A program made the translations under genes and the position numbers. A model generated the notes under the pieces. The model saw only the letters and a program-made list of their open reading frames with translations, had not been told where the DNA came from and made no database searches. A DNA stretch of 6,082 nucleotides from Candidatus Moranbacteria bacterium CG23_combo_of_CG06-09_8_20_14_all_35_22 (GTDB lineage Bacteria > Patescibacteriota > Minisyncoccia > Moranbacterales > UBA2206): assembly GCA_002772115.1 (NCBI GenBank), contig PCRW01000071.1, positions 1 to 6,082 on the forward strand. Reading direction: 5' to 3'. Shown here in pieces: positions 5,712 through 6,082 of this stretch (within the stretch, counting starts at the first letter, position 1; each line of letters starts with the position of its first letter).

Positions 5712-5740
5712 ATACTAGCACAAATCGCTTTTCTACGCAA
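5712..5740 (-). promoter_or_regulatory. Extended -10 promoter for the lysozyme-like gene
   Basis: On the minus strand TTGCGT (5740-5735) and TAGTAT (5717-5712) are separated by exactly 17 nt. A TGC directly precedes the -10, giving the extended form TGC-TAGTAT. Transcription would start near 5705. The -35 matches TTGACA at three of six positions. It is the best sigma70-type promoter in the window and lies 87-115 nt before the ATG. Confidence 0.72.
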
Positions 5741-5805
5741 GAGGTTTTGCCATTTTTTGCCCCAAATAAGCCTCTTTTCAATTTTATCACTAAACTTTAT
5801 CCCCC

Positions 5806-5854
5806 AAAGTTGAGCTTTTTGAACGGCTCCGGCTCCACCCCAAAGCTCAACTTT
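5806..5854. repeat. 13-bp perfect inverted repeat with GC-rich loop
   Basis: AAAGTTGAGCTTT (5806-5818) and its exact reverse complement AAAGCTCAACTTT (5842-5854) enclose a 23-nt loop containing two tandem CGGCTC units. The element follows the FN3-like gene and could form a strong RNA hairpin, but on the minus strand it is followed by GGGGGATAAAG rather than a U-tract, so it is not a textbook terminator. A dispersed repeat or RNA-stabilising structure are alternatives. Confidence 0.75.
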
Positions 5855-5859
5855 CCTAC

Positions 5860-5901
5860 TTCATGTTTCATGCTTCTCGTTTCATGCTTCATGTTTCATG
5901 A
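5860..5901. repeat. Six tandem heptamers, TTCATGN type
   Basis: Six contiguous 7-bp units read TTCATGT, TTCATGC, TTCTCGT, TTCATGC, TTCATGT, TTCATGA. Five match TTCATG and the third is diverged. The array begins two bases beyond the stop of the FN3-like gene. The short unit and the absence of spacers exclude CRISPR. I recall comparable ATGAAAC/ATGAAGC arrays in CPR intergenic regions. Confidence 0.85.
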
Positions 5902-5903
5902 TT

Positions 5904-6082
5904 TTAGTTCCCAATCTTCTTGACCCACCCAAAGATAGTTTCAAAGTTTTCGATGATGAGGTCGAGAACAGATTGTTGTTTGGTAGGAGTAAGCAGAGAA
6001 AAGTTTTCGGAAATAGCCATATTGTCATGTTTATCCCAAGAAACTACTTTGAATTGGTAGAGACTGGCGGGTTTCAAATCAG
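5904..6082 (-). CDS. C-terminal fragment of a fibronectin type III-like surface protein
   Basis: The frame is open from the right edge (first full codon at 6080) for 58 codons to a TAA at 5906-5904. It begins DLKPASLYQFKVVSWDKHDN, matching the last strands of a fibronectin type III domain (L-P-x-x-x-Y-x-F-K-V-V-S-x-D). It continues through MAISENFSLLTPTKQ into a short tail, SVLDLIIENFETIFGWVKKI, ending GN. By my recollection the aliphatic-aromatic tail after the FN3 domain is common in CPR surface proteins and may be a sorting or anchoring segment; that role is inferred. The start, any signal peptide and upstream domains are outside the window. Confidence 0.8.
   Translation of the reverse strand, partial: DLKPASLYQFKVVSWDKHDNMAISENFSLLTPTKQQSVLDLIIENFETIFGWVKKIGN

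Noticed and set aside
5860..5901. Possible CRISPR array
   Set aside because: Units are 7 bp, contiguous and without spacers, and no cas gene is visible.

Overview
The window is AT-rich and densely coded, with every supported gene on the minus strand. The sequence looks like a Candidate Phyla Radiation (Patescibacteria) genome, perhaps near Moranbacteria or Parcubacteria. This rests on the AT-rich coding with short spacers, the lack of strong Shine-Dalgarno motifs, a GC-rich perfect palindrome (1601-1620) of a kind I remember from CPR spacers, and small membrane-anchored envelope proteins. It is an inference from style, not a marker-gene placement. One gene ends in TGA, the others with a visible stop end in TAA, and no supported gene has an internal TGA, so nothing points to TGA recoding.

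In order of transcription (right to left): the C-terminus of a fibronectin-III-like protein enters at the right edge (5904-6082). It is followed by a composite non-coding segment of six heptamer repeats (5860-5901) and a 13-bp inverted repeat (5806-5854). A good extended -10 promoter (5712-5740) and a leader of about 80 nt then precede a membrane-anchored lysozyme-like (glucosaminidase-type) protein (4942-5625), which ends at an intrinsic terminator (4882-4912). Next is a closely spaced set: an EamA/DMT-type transporter (3932-4858), an anchored clan GH-A-like glycoside hydrolase (2878-3900) and an L,D-transpeptidase with two Ig-like spacer domains (1715-2869). After a spacer holding the palindrome and a 15-bp tandem duplication comes a VanZ-like domain fused to a C39-type cysteine peptidase (339-1550). 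An AT-rich spacer (111-338) contains a 40-bp dyad that mirrors an extended -10 promoter on both strands. Its minus-strand copy fits as the promoter of a gene whose first 36 codons (1-110) run off the left edge.

Functionally this looks like a cell-envelope neighbourhood. A peptidoglycan cross-linker, a probable muralytic enzyme, a glycosidase, a Cys peptidase with a VanZ module and a small-molecule or lipid-type exporter are all membrane-embedded or tethered. A shared role in wall remodelling or surface polysaccharide handling is inferred from gene content and adjacency only. I see no CRISPR array, tRNA, rRNA or insertion sequence.
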